A DNA stretch of 64,000 nt from positions 310,001 through 374,000 of the forward strand of contig CAWIFM010000004.1 of the NCBI GenBank assembly GCA_963835525.1, read 5' to 3'. Below the pieces are notes generated by a model. The model had not been told where the DNA came from and searched no databases. It was given only the letters and a program-made list of their open reading frames with translations. Every line of letters starts with the position of its first letter. Position 1 is the stretch's first letter. The translations under genes were made by a program, and so were the position numbers. This document shows, piece by piece, positions 8,423 through 16,213 of the stretch. This stretch comes from DASSUW01 sp963835525 (lineage in GTDB: Bacteria; Actinomycetota; Thermoleophilia; Solirubrobacterales; Solirubrobacteraceae).

Positions 8423-9217
8423 TCAGCCGGCGGCAATGAGCTCGATGTCGTAGCTCGCGCACAGCTCCTCGACCGCCGCCGTCGTCTTGTCCATCACGAC
8501 GACGTCCACGACGTCGAGGCCGGCAATGCGCGCGAAGTCGGTCGTGCCGACCTTCGTGTGATCGAGCGCGAGCACGACGCGTCGCGCCCGCTCGATCGCC
8601 TCCGCCTTGACGGCGGACTCGGCAAGGCTGCCGACGCTGATCCCCACCTCGGAGAACCCGCTCACGCCGATGAAGGCCAGGCCGAAGGTGAACCGCTGGA
8701 GGTTCTCGATGGCGAGGGCGCCGACGAGCGCGCCGTCGACGGGCCTGACCTGGCCTCCGACGAGAACACAGTCGATTGCAGGGACATCGGCGAGCGTGGT
8801 GGCCACGCCGAGGCTCGTGGTGAGCACGGAGAGCCGTCGGCCGCCGCCGTTGCGGGCGAGCGCGCCGGCGATGGCGCTGACCGTCGTCCCGCTGTCCAGG
8901 AACACCGAGTCGCCGTCCTGCATGAGCCGGACACAGGCCTGTGCGATGGCCTCCTTGGCGTCCGTGTTCGTCCCCTGACGGCCCGAGAACTCGCGCTCGA
9001 CGGTCGGCTGCAGGGCCAGCGCACCGCCGTGCGTGCGCTTCAGCAGCCCCTGGGACTGCAGGACCCGCAGGTCCTTGCGGATCGTCGGCTCGGTGACGCC
9101 GAACTGCGCAGCCAGCTCGCCGATGCGCGCGCGCCCTCGCACGGACACCAGCTCGGCGATCTTGGCTTGCCGTTCGTCAGCGAACACCGGATTGTCGCCG
9201 TCGCGTTCGAGTGTCAT
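8423..9217 (-). CDS. DeoR-family transcriptional regulator of sugar metabolism
   Basis: A 264-residue DeoR/GlpR-type repressor. The N-terminal winged helix-turn-helix is RQAKIAELVSVRGRARIGEL followed by FGVTEPTIRKDLRVLQSQGLL and the family's THGGAL turn. The C-terminal DeoRC sensor has DSGTTVSAIAGAL and a phosphosugar-binding IGVSGF segment. ATG at 9217 is chosen from two nearby candidates (9235 also possible). It overlaps the 3' end of the ROK kinase gene, so the two form one transcript, and it sits directly ahead of the import operon, the likely target. Effector probably a sugar phosphate. Confidence 0.88.
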   Translation of the reverse strand: MTLERDGDNPVFADERQAKIAELVSVRGRARIGELAAQFGVTEPTIRKDLRVLQSQGLLKRTHGGALALQPTVEREFSGRQGTNTDAKEAIAQACVRLMQDGDSVFLDSGTTVSAIAGALARNGGGRRLSVLTTSLGVATTLADVPAIDCVLVGGQVRPVDGALVGALAIENLQRFTFGLAFIGVSGFSEVGISVGSLAESAVKAEAIERARRVVLALDHTKVGTTDFARIAGLDVVDVVVMDKTTAAVEELCASYDIELIAAG

Positions 9218-10244
9218 CGTTTCTGAGCCTACCATCGGACCGTATTTCAGGTTCGGCCTGTTTCGGATCGTTTGCGAGCATGGCCAACGTGGCGGCGCCC
9301 TGGAGGCCGGCCGTGTTGCCGAGCCCGGCCAGGCGGATCGGCGCAAGCGGGCGCACGGCGGGGACGCTCACGGCGTCGGCGAAGGCGGTGCGGGCGGGAT
9401 CGGCGATCAGCTCCCCGGCCGCTTCGGCCAGGCCTCCCCCCACCACGAGCACGCTCGGGTCGAGCACCGCGGCGACCTGCGCAAGGCCGCGCCCGAGCCA
9501 CGTTCCGGCTTCGCGCAGCCCGGCGACCGCCATCGGGTCGCCCTCGAGCGCCGCCGCGGTGATGGCCGGGCCGTCGATGGCCGCCGGATCGCCTCCGGCG
9601 CGCTCGAGCAGCCGCCCGGCGGCCGCGGGGTCGCTCGCGGCAGCGGCGCGGACCGACCGCGTCAGCGCCGTCCCGCTCGCGTAGGCCTCCAGGCAGCCGC
9701 GCGATCCGCAGCCGCACGGCCGGCCGCCCGGTGCGACCACGATGTGCCCGAGCTCGCCGGCGAGGCCGAACCCGCCCCTCAGCAGGTGACCGTCGACGAC
9801 GATCCCGCCGCCGATGCCCGTGCCCACGGTCGTCATCACGACGGACTGCTCGCCGCGGCCGGCGCCGAGGACGAACTCGCCCCACGCGGCCGCGTCGGCG
9901 TCGTTCTCCATGATCACGGGAACGCCGACTCGCGTCCGGAGGTCGGCGGGGAACGGCCGGTCGTCCCATCCCGTCAGGTACGTCGCGCCGCGGACCCGGT
10001 CGCGCCGCGCGGTCAGGAAAGCAGCGATGGCGACGCCGACGGCGACGACCGTCTCTCCGCGCTCCTCGGCCTCCCGGCGCAGCGAGGCCACCTGGTCGGC
10101 GATGGCGTCCAGCGCCTCCTCATACCCGGCGACGCGCTGTGGCCAGCGACGCAGCGAGGAGACCCGCCCTCCGCCGTGGACGACCGCGGCCACGAGCTTG
10201 GTGCCCCCCAGGTCGACGCCGATCGTGACTGGCGTTCGCGCCAT
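9177..10244 (-). CDS. ROK-family sugar kinase
   Basis: A 355-residue ROK kinase (glucokinase/fructokinase/mannokinase class). The ATP loop is GVDLGGTKLVAA, the catalytic Asp is in MENDADAAAWGEF, and the ROK zinc motif reads GHIVVAPGGRPCGCGSRGCLE. It lacks an N-terminal DNA-binding domain, so it is an enzyme rather than a NagC-like repressor. It is co-transcribed with the DeoR gene. In this setting it probably phosphorylates the imported or isomerised hexose at O6; glucose, mannose and fructose cannot be told apart by eye. Confidence 0.88.
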   Translation of the reverse strand: MARTPVTIGVDLGGTKLVAAVVHGGGRVSSLRRWPQRVAGYEEALDAIADQVASLRREAEERGETVVAVGVAIAAFLTARRDRVRGATYLTGWDDRPFPADLRTRVGVPVIMENDADAAAWGEFVLGAGRGEQSVVMTTVGTGIGGGIVVDGHLLRGGFGLAGELGHIVVAPGGRPCGCGSRGCLEAYASGTALTRSVRAAAASDPAAAGRLLERAGGDPAAIDGPAITAAALEGDPMAVAGLREAGTWLGRGLAQVAAVLDPSVLVVGGGLAEAAGELIADPARTAFADAVSVPAVRPLAPIRLAGLGNTAGLQGAATLAMLANDPKQAEPEIRSDGRLRNDDTRTRRRQSGVR

Positions 10245-10291
10245 GGAGCGACTGTATCATCCATTCGCTTCCGTTTACACACGATTTCTTC

Positions 10292-10320
10292 TTGACGCTT
10301 TCGATTCGGGCAGCTATAAG
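10292..10320 (+). promoter_or_regulatory. Sigma-70-type promoter of the pfk-like gene
   Basis: TTGACG at 10292-10297 and TATAAG at 10315-10320 are separated by exactly 17 bases, the best-looking housekeeping promoter in the window. The ATG at 10334 is only 14 bases beyond the -10 box, so the transcript would have an untranslated leader of about 7 bases and be nearly leaderless. Confidence 0.65.
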
Positions 10321-10333
10321 TGCCTGTAACGGA

Positions 10334-11242
10334 ATGAAGCTCCTCATCGGAATCCTCACGAGCGGCGGTGACGCACCGGGCATGAACGCCGCCGTGGCGG
10401 GCGCCTGTGACGAAGCGGAGCGCCTCGGCGGTCGCGCCCTGGGCGTCCGCGCCGGCTTCGCCGGCCTTGCGAGCCAACGCGCCGAGCCAGTCACCGGGCT
10501 CCAGGCGCACGAGCACGCGGGCGAGCCGGGGACCTGGCTCGGCACCAGCCGCTGGCCGCAGCTGCGCGAGCCGGAGGGCCTTGCCGCCTGCCGCCGGGCG
10601 ATCGAGGCGCTGGGACTGACCGGCCTCGTCGTCATCGGCGGCGACGGGTCCACGAAGGGCGCGCGCGCCCTCGCCGACGTCCTGCCGGTGGCCGTCGTGC
10701 CGGCCACGATCGACCGCGACCTTCACGGCAGCGACCTGACGATCGGCATGGACTCGGCCATCGCCTACGCCGTCGATGCCATCGAGCGCCTGCGCATCAC
10801 CGGGCGCTCCCTGCCGGGCCGCGCCTTTCTGCTGCAGACGCTCGGCGCGCCGAACGGCTTCCTCGCCGACGCCGTCGCGGCGGCCGCCGGCGTCCACGAC
10901 GTCCTCGTCCCCGAGCGGCCCTTCGACCTCGACGAGATCGCCGCGAGCCTGCGCGAGCGGGCCGCCACCGGCTCGGCCGTCGCGGTCATGTCGGAAGCCG
11001 TCGGCGACGCGGTGCGGATCGCCGAGGACCTCGCCGCGCGCAGCGGGCTGCGGGTCCACCCGACGATCCTCGGTCACGCGCAGCGCGCCGCGCGCCCGTC
11101 CGACCTCGACCGCGCACTCGGCGTGGCCGCCGGGCGCGCCGCGGTCGCCGCGATCGCCGGCGGCGAGTCGACCTTCGTGGGGCTGACGACCGACGGCGCC
11201 GTCGCGCCCGTTCCCCTTCACCCGCCGGCTGCAGTTCCCTAA
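10334..11242 (+). CDS. ATP-dependent phosphofructokinase-like protein (PfkA family, short variant)
   Basis: A 302-residue PfkA-family kinase, slightly shorter than the usual 320. The nucleotide loop LTSGGDAPGMNAAV and GGDGSTKGA are intact. The catalytic loop, normally TIDND, reads TIDRD, keeping the catalytic Asp but replacing the Asn, and the following segment (LHGSDLTIGMDSA) also departs from the canonical form. The C-terminal regulatory half is compressed. It starts an operon with the DUF2090 gene 16 bases downstream. It may phosphorylate fructose 6-phosphate or a related sugar phosphate such as tagatose 6-phosphate. Confidence 0.8.
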   Translation: MKLLIGILTSGGDAPGMNAAVAGACDEAERLGGRALGVRAGFAGLASQRAEPVTGLQAHEHAGEPGTWLGTSRWPQLREPEGLAACRRAIEALGLTGLVVIGGDGSTKGARALADVLPVAVVPATIDRDLHGSDLTIGMDSAIAYAVDAIERLRITGRSLPGRAFLLQTLGAPNGFLADAVAAAAGVHDVLVPERPFDLDEIAASLRERAATGSAVAVMSEAVGDAVRIAEDLAARSGLRVHPTILGHAQRAARPSDLDRALGVAAGRAAVAAIAGGESTFVGLTTDGAVAPVPLHPPAAVP

Positions 11243-11258
11243 CCCAAGGAGAAACCCC

Positions 11259-12176
11259 GTGAGCCTCGGCTACGACCGACCCCTGTACATCCTCGCGTTC
11301 GACCACCGGACCTCGTTCGAGACCAAGCTGTTCGGGATCGAGGGCACGCCGACGCCCGACGAGCGCGAGCGCATGCGCGAGGCCAAGGGCATCATCCTCG
11401 ACGGCCTGCTCGCCGCAGCCGAGTCCGCGCCTCCCGGGACCGTCGGTGCGCTGACGGACGAGGAGAACGGCGCCGACGCCGCGCGCGAGGCCAAGCGCAG
11501 CGGGCTCCCGTTCGCCATGTGCGCCGAGAAGAGCTCGGTGCCCGAGTTCGACTTCGAGTTCGGCGAGGACTTCGCGCGCCACATCGAGGCGTTCGAGCCC
11601 GACTTCGTCAAGATCCTCGCGCGCTACAACCCGGAGGGCGACGGCGAGCTCAACCGCCGCCAGGCCGAGCGCCTCGCGCGCCTGTCGGATTACCTCGCCC
11701 CGCGCGAGACCAAGTACCTGTTCGAGCTCCTCGTGCCCGCCGAGCCCCACCAGCTCGCCTCGCTCGAGTCCGACTCCGAGCGCTACGCGATCGAGCTGCG
11801 CCCGCAGCTCACGGCGACCGCGATCGCCGAGCTCCAGGCGGCCGGCGTCGAGCCCGACATCTGGAAGGTCGAGGGCCTCGAGACCGCGGAGGACTGCAAG
11901 CTCGTGGCCGACGCCGCGCGCGCCGGCGGCCGTGACGACGTCGCGTGCGTGGTGCTGGGCGCGGGCGCCGACGAGGCGACCGTCGCGCACTGGCTGCGCC
12001 AGGCCGCCACGGTCGACGGGTTCGTCGGCTTCGCCATCGGGCGCACCATCTTCTGGGACGCCCTCAAGAAGTGGATCGCCGGCGACAGCGACCGCGAGAC
12101 CGCGGTCGACGAGATCGCCGGCAACTACCGCAGCACGATCGAGCTGTACGAGAGCGCGGCGGCCACCACCGCCTGA
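11259..12176 (+). CDS. Stand-alone DUF2090 aldolase-like protein
   Basis: A 305-residue protein resembling the DUF2090 half of fused IolC proteins, which is linked to 2-deoxy-5-keto-gluconate-6-phosphate aldolase activity. It opens with LYILAFDHRTSFETKLFG; further landmarks are VGALTDEENGADAAREAK, EPDFVKILARYNPEGD, YLFELLVPAE and FVGFAIGRTIFWDALKKW, which outline a class I-type TIM barrel. The start is GTG behind an AAGGAG site. It follows the PFK-like gene, so cleavage of its bisphosphate product is a natural inference. No inositol genes are nearby. Confidence 0.72.
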   Translation: MSLGYDRPLYILAFDHRTSFETKLFGIEGTPTPDERERMREAKGIILDGLLAAAESAPPGTVGALTDEENGADAAREAKRSGLPFAMCAEKSSVPEFDFEFGEDFARHIEAFEPDFVKILARYNPEGDGELNRRQAERLARLSDYLAPRETKYLFELLVPAEPHQLASLESDSERYAIELRPQLTATAIAELQAAGVEPDIWKVEGLETAEDCKLVADAARAGGRDDVACVVLGAGADEATVAHWLRQAATVDGFVGFAIGRTIFWDALKKWIAGDSDRETAVDEIAGNYRSTIELYESAAATTA

Positions 12177-13091
12177 TCAGGCTCGATGAGCCTCGACGCG
12201 GTCGCGAAGCCACCGGTAGAGCTTGTGGTCGAAGCCGCCGGCCACCGGCGCTCCGACCGCGGCGGCCGACAGGGCGACCGCGTCGGCGAGGCGCTCCGGC
12301 CAGGCCCTGCCGTCGACGAGACCGGCGGTCAGGGCCGCGACGGCGGCGTCGCCGGCGCCCGTGGGGTTGCCGACGACGTGCACGGGCGGTGCGGCGCGCC
12401 AGACGCCTTCGGGGGTGACGGCGATCATCCCGTCAGCCCCGCCGGACACCACGACCGAGTCGGCTCCGGCCGCTCGCAGGCCGCCCGCGGCCGCGACCCG
12501 GTCCTCTCCCCCGGCCACGCGAGCCAGTTCCTCGTAGTTCGGCTTGATCACGGCCGGATGCCCCGCCAGCCCGGCGCGCAGCGCGTCTCCGTCGGCGTCG
12601 AGGATCGCGGGAACCTCCGCCTCGGCCGCGCGCCGGCAGAGCCGGGCGTAGGCGTCGATCGGCAGGCCGGGTGGCAGGCTGCCGGAGAGGACGACGGCGC
12701 TCGCCTCCCCGAGAACGGTCTCGTAGGCGTCCAGGAAGTCCTGCCACTCGCCTTCGGTCACGTTCGGGCCGGGCTCCCAGAAGCCCGTGGCGTCGCCCGC
12801 CGACGAGTCGACGACGGCTACCGTGCGGCGGCTGGTGCCCGCGATCGGCGTCAGCGCGGTCCGCATGCCCGCGGCATCGAGCTCCGCCGTGATGGAGTCT
12901 CCCGTGTGACCGCCCACGAGCCCGCACACGACCGTCCGGTGTCCGAGAGCCGCCAGGACCCGGGCGACGTTCACGCCCTTGCCGCCGGCGCGCTCCGAGA
13001 CGGCGGTGACGCGGTTCGCCGCGTGCCAGGCGATCTCGCCGACGGTGTAGGTGACGTCGAGCGCCAGGTTGAGCGTCACCGTCGCGATCAT
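12177..13091 (-). CDS. PfkB-family hexose kinase (1-phosphofructokinase-like)
   Basis: A 304-residue kinase starting MIATVTLNLALDVTY, the FruK/PfkB/LacC opening in which the Asp contacts substrate. AGGKGVNVARVLAALGH is the sugar-binding signature and NPTGAGDAAVAAL carries the anion hole and catalytic Asp. LacC (tagatose 6-phosphate kinase), FruK and PfkB share this layout. It is convergent with the DUF2090 gene, with adjacent stops, and divergent from the next PfkB gene with only about 20 bases between starts, so their promoters must overlap each other's coding starts. Confidence 0.82.
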   Translation of the reverse strand: MIATVTLNLALDVTYTVGEIAWHAANRVTAVSERAGGKGVNVARVLAALGHRTVVCGLVGGHTGDSITAELDAAGMRTALTPIAGTSRRTVAVVDSSAGDATGFWEPGPNVTEGEWQDFLDAYETVLGEASAVVLSGSLPPGLPIDAYARLCRRAAEAEVPAILDADGDALRAGLAGHPAVIKPNYEELARVAGGEDRVAAAGGLRAAGADSVVVSGGADGMIAVTPEGVWRAAPPVHVVGNPTGAGDAAVAALTAGLVDGRAWPERLADAVALSAAAVGAPVAGGFDHKLYRWLRDRVEAHRA

Positions 13092-13111
13092 CGGGCGGAC
13101 ACTAGACCGAG

Positions 13112-13981
13112 ATGATCCTCGCGGTCGGAGAGGCGCTGATGGAGTTCCGCCGGGCGACCCTCGACGGCGAGCTCGTGAGCCCGGGCCACTGGGCCGGGCC
13201 GTTCCCGAGCGGCGCGCCCGCGATCTTCGCCTCCGTCGCGGCGCGCCTCGGCGCGCCGACTGCCCTGGCCGCGTGCGTCGGCGACGACGCATTCGGGCGC
13301 GCGCTGATCGAGCGTCTCCGTCGCGACGGCGTCGACGACCGGGGGATCGTGACGGCGCCCGGACGGGCCACGCCGGTCGCGTTCGTCGCCTACCGCGAGA
13401 GCGGAGGGCGCGACTTCTGGTTCTCGGTCCACGACTCCGCCGCCATGGACCTGGACGCGGCAACGGCCGAGCGGCTGGCGGACCGCGCCGACTGGCTCCA
13501 CGTCTCCGGGTCGACGCTGGGGTTCGGCGGCGGCCCGGCGCGCGCGATCGAGGCCGCCGCGGAGCGGGTCCTCGAGCGCGGCGGCCGGCTGTCGCTCGAC
13601 CCGAACGTGCGGACCAGCGCCGACGAGCGCCTGCGCGAGAGCGTCGCGCGACTGGCGCGCTCTGCGCACGTCCTCTTCCCTTCGGAGGGCGAGCTCGCGA
13701 CGCTCGATCTGGATCCGCGGGAGCTCGCCGGCCGCGGCGTCGTGGTCTGCGAGACCCGCGGGCGGGACGGCGCGCTCCTGTTCGACCCCGAGCCGGTGCA
13801 CGTACCGGTCGTGCCCGTGGACGAGGTCGACCCGACCGGAGCCGGGGACACCTTCGCGGCGGCCTTCGTGACCGCGCTGAGAGCGGGCGACACGCCCTCG
13901 GCTGCCGCGGAGTTCGCGTGCCGGACGGCGGCGGCCTCCGTCGCCGTGCTCGGCGCGATGGAGGCGCCGGTCGGGCCGTGA
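13112..13981 (+). CDS. PfkB-family carbohydrate kinase (fructokinase/KDG kinase-like)
   Basis: A 289-residue ribokinase-fold protein. It begins ILAVGEALMEF, the fructokinase/2-keto-3-deoxygluconate kinase start, and carries LSLDPNVRTSADERLR and the catalytic DPTGAGDTFAAAF. Its TGA overlaps the GTG of the FGGY kinase gene, so the two are translationally coupled. Substrate cannot be fixed; a free ketose or an aldonic acid is likely. Confidence 0.82.
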   Translation: MILAVGEALMEFRRATLDGELVSPGHWAGPFPSGAPAIFASVAARLGAPTALAACVGDDAFGRALIERLRRDGVDDRGIVTAPGRATPVAFVAYRESGGRDFWFSVHDSAAMDLDAATAERLADRADWLHVSGSTLGFGGGPARAIEAAAERVLERGGRLSLDPNVRTSADERLRESVARLARSAHVLFPSEGELATLDLDPRELAGRGVVVCETRGRDGALLFDPEPVHVPVVPVDEVDPTGAGDTFAAAFVTALRAGDTPSAAAEFACRTAAASVAVLGAMEAPVGP

Positions 13982-15294
13982 GCAGCGGGCTCGTCCTCGG
14001 GATCGACGTCGGCACGAGCTCGATCAAGGCCGCCGTCTTCGACACGGACGGCCGCGACGTCGCGCACAGCCGTGAGCCGACGCCTTGGCGCACGGTCGAC
14101 ACCGGCGCCGAGCTGGATCCCCGCGCACTGCTCGCGTCCACGCTGAAGGCCGTCCGAGCAGCGCTCGGGTCCGCTCCCGTCGCGGCGATCGGCGTGGCCA
14201 GCATGGCGGAGACCGGCGTCCTCCTCGACCGCTCGGGCGCGCCCGTGGTCCCGTCGATCGCGTGGCATGACGGCCGCGGGACCGCCGAGGCGGCAGACCT
14301 CGCCGCGCGGCTCGGCGAGGATGCGTTCGCCGCCCGCGTCGGCATCCCGGCGACCGCCGACTGCACGCTCGTCAAGTACCGCTGGATGCGCGGCAACTGG
14401 CCGGCCGCCGCTCGCGGCGTCCGCTGGCTCAACGTCGCGGAGTGGATCGTGCTGGGCCTGGGCGGCGACCCGGCGCCCGAGCTCTCGCTCGCATCGCGCA
14501 CGGGCTTCTACGACCTCCACGCCCGCCGTCCGTGGCCGGAGGCGCTCGCCTGGGCGGACGCCCCGCCCGGCGTGGCGGCCGAGCCGGTGCCCGCCGGCAC
14601 GCCGATGGGCCACGCGGGCTCCGAGCTCGGGCGCGCGGTGCTGACCGTCGGCGGTCACGACCACCTGGCCGGCGCCGTCGGGGCCGGCGCCGCCGAAGCC
14701 GGCGACGTCCTGGACTCCTGCGGCACGGCCGAGGCGTTCGTCCAGGCGACCGCGCCGCTGGCGCCCGAGGCGGTCGGGAGCGCGGTGCGCAGCGGGCTGA
14801 GCGTCGGGTGGCACGCCATCGAGGGGCGGCAGGCCGTGATCGGCGGCGTGATGTCGGGATCGGCGCTGGAACGGGTTCTCGCCCTGCTCGGCGTCGACCC
14901 GGCCGACCGCGACGCGCTCGAGGCCGCCGCGCTCGAGATCGAGCAGCGCCATCACGGACCGTTGCTGTCGATCGCCGGGCTGGGCGAGGACGCGCTGGCG
15001 GGGATCGGGCGTGACGCCTCGCCGGCGGCGGCGTACCACGCCGTCCTCGATGCCGCCGGCGCAGCCGGCGCGGCCACCCTCGTACGGATCGCGGCGGTGG
15101 CGGGCCCGGCGCGACGACTGCTGGTCACCGGGGGCTGGGCGGCCGGTGCCGCCGCCCGCGCCGTCAAGCAGCGCCACCTCGGCGAGGTCAGCTACCTGCC
15201 GGCGACGTTCACGGGCGCGCGCGGCGCAGCGCTGGCCGCCGGCCGCGCCGCGGGGGTCTGGGCCTCGGCCGAGGACATGGCGACCACCGCCTAG
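13978..15294 (+). CDS. FGGY-family carbohydrate kinase (paralogue 1)
   Basis: A 438-residue FGGY kinase, shorter than xylulokinase or LsrK (about 480-530). The N-terminal phosphate loop is LGIDVGTSSIKAAVFD and the hexose-contact region is SIAWHDGRGTAEA. The second half carries a shortened C-terminal actin-like domain (LLVTGGWAAGAAARAVKQ). It is strikingly parallel to the FGGY kinase at 18084: both contain MAETGVLLDR and AWHD, showing a local duplication. The start is GTG overlapping the preceding stop. It converges on the DhnA-type aldolase gene. Confidence 0.85.
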   Translation: MSSGLVLGIDVGTSSIKAAVFDTDGRDVAHSREPTPWRTVDTGAELDPRALLASTLKAVRAALGSAPVAAIGVASMAETGVLLDRSGAPVVPSIAWHDGRGTAEAADLAARLGEDAFAARVGIPATADCTLVKYRWMRGNWPAAARGVRWLNVAEWIVLGLGGDPAPELSLASRTGFYDLHARRPWPEALAWADAPPGVAAEPVPAGTPMGHAGSELGRAVLTVGGHDHLAGAVGAGAAEAGDVLDSCGTAEAFVQATAPLAPEAVGSAVRSGLSVGWHAIEGRQAVIGGVMSGSALERVLALLGVDPADRDALEAAALEIEQRHHGPLLSIAGLGEDALAGIGRDASPAAAYHAVLDAAGAAGAATLVRIAAVAGPARRLLVTGGWAAGAAARAVKQRHLGEVSYLPATFTGARGAALAAGRAAGVWASAEDMATTA

Positions 15295-15300
15295 TTGCAA

Positions 15301-15386
15301 CGAACCCCGGGCATTGAGGGAGGCGGTACCGAGGCTCGCACGGGTCGCGTGGCGACTTTACGGCGCATATCGCCGTGAACTCGCCA
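15301..15386. repeat. Intergenic palindromic repeat, copy 1
   Basis: Between two convergent genes. Positions 15301-15360 match the left arm of the element at 57768 closely: both read as CGAAC, CGGGC, AGGGAGGCGG, CGAGGCTCGC, CGGGTCG and ACTTT in the same order and spacing. A hairpin with 16-base arms (15350-15365 and 15371-15386, two mismatches, five-base loop) ends it. It may act as a bidirectional terminator. Confidence 0.7.
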
Positions 15387-15442
15387 GGGACCGCCAACGC
15401 CGCCGGCTCCCTCGCTCCCTTACCCAGCCGCAGTTGACGTGC

Positions 15443-16213
15443 TCAGGCGTGGACGATCTCGTACAGCCGCCGCATGAGGTGACGCGTCACGTCGGGCGGC
15501 CGCTGCCACACGTTGCGCCCGATCACCATCCCGCGCGCCCCGTGCTGCACGGCCTCCTCGGCCAGCGCGAGCACACCCTCCGGCTCGCCCGTGCGCGGCC
15601 CTCCGAGGATGACCAGCGGGATCCGCAGCTCCGCCGACCAGGCGGCCATCAGCTCGGGGCCGGGGTAGGCGATCTTGATGATGTCGGCCCCGACCTCCAG
15701 CGCGGTGCGCGCGCCGTCGCCCTCGAGGGCGATCGCCTCCGGGCTGCGCGGCTCGCCCACGGCGATCGGCTCGACCATCACCGGCAGGTCGTACGCCTCG
15801 GCGCGGCGGATGACCTCGGCGATCCGGGCGACCGTCTCCGCGCGCTCCCGGTTGGGGACGTTCCAGGCCATGAAGAGCTTCACGCCGTCGACGCCGAGCC
15901 TGGCCGCCTGCTCGACGGAGCCGGCCAGCCCGGCGCCGGCCGCCGTCTCACCGGGGTCGCGGAAGAACGTGTCGAGCGTGAGCAGCCGGGCGGGCGCATC
16001 GCGGCGCGCGAAGCGGTCGGTCGTCAGGCGCGTGAGCCCCGGTGTCATGAGGAACCCGTCGCACGGGAGATCGAGCAGCCCGTCCATCCGCCCGACGGGG
16101 TCCTCGAGCCCCTCGACCCGCCCGAGCGTGAGCCCGTGGTCGACGGGCAGGACGAGCGTGCGCCCGTCCGCTCCGAAGATGCGGCCCATCCGGTAGGTCT
16201 TGCCGGCGCTCAT
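15443..16213 (-). CDS. DhnA/LsrF-type class I aldolase
   Basis: A 256-residue TIM-barrel aldolase of the DeoC/FbaB/LsrF group. The opening GRIFGADGRTLVLPVDHG is the DhnA/FbaB signature, the putative Schiff-base lysine is in GADIIKIAYPG, and the phosphate-binding end is GARGMVIGRNVWQRPDV-like near the C-terminus. The ATG overlaps the stop of the SorC regulator gene (ATGA), so regulator and aldolase are co-transcribed. Candidates are fructose-bisphosphate-type cleavage or an LsrF-like reaction on a phosphorylated ketone. It differs in family from both the LacD-type and DUF2090 proteins nearby. Confidence 0.82.
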   Translation of the reverse strand: MSAGKTYRMGRIFGADGRTLVLPVDHGLTLGRVEGLEDPVGRMDGLLDLPCDGFLMTPGLTRLTTDRFARRDAPARLLTLDTFFRDPGETAAGAGLAGSVEQAARLGVDGVKLFMAWNVPNRERAETVARIAEVIRRAEAYDLPVMVEPIAVGEPRSPEAIALEGDGARTALEVGADIIKIAYPGPELMAAWSAELRIPLVILGGPRTGEPEGVLALAEEAVQHGARGMVIGRNVWQRPPDVTRHLMRRLYEIVHA

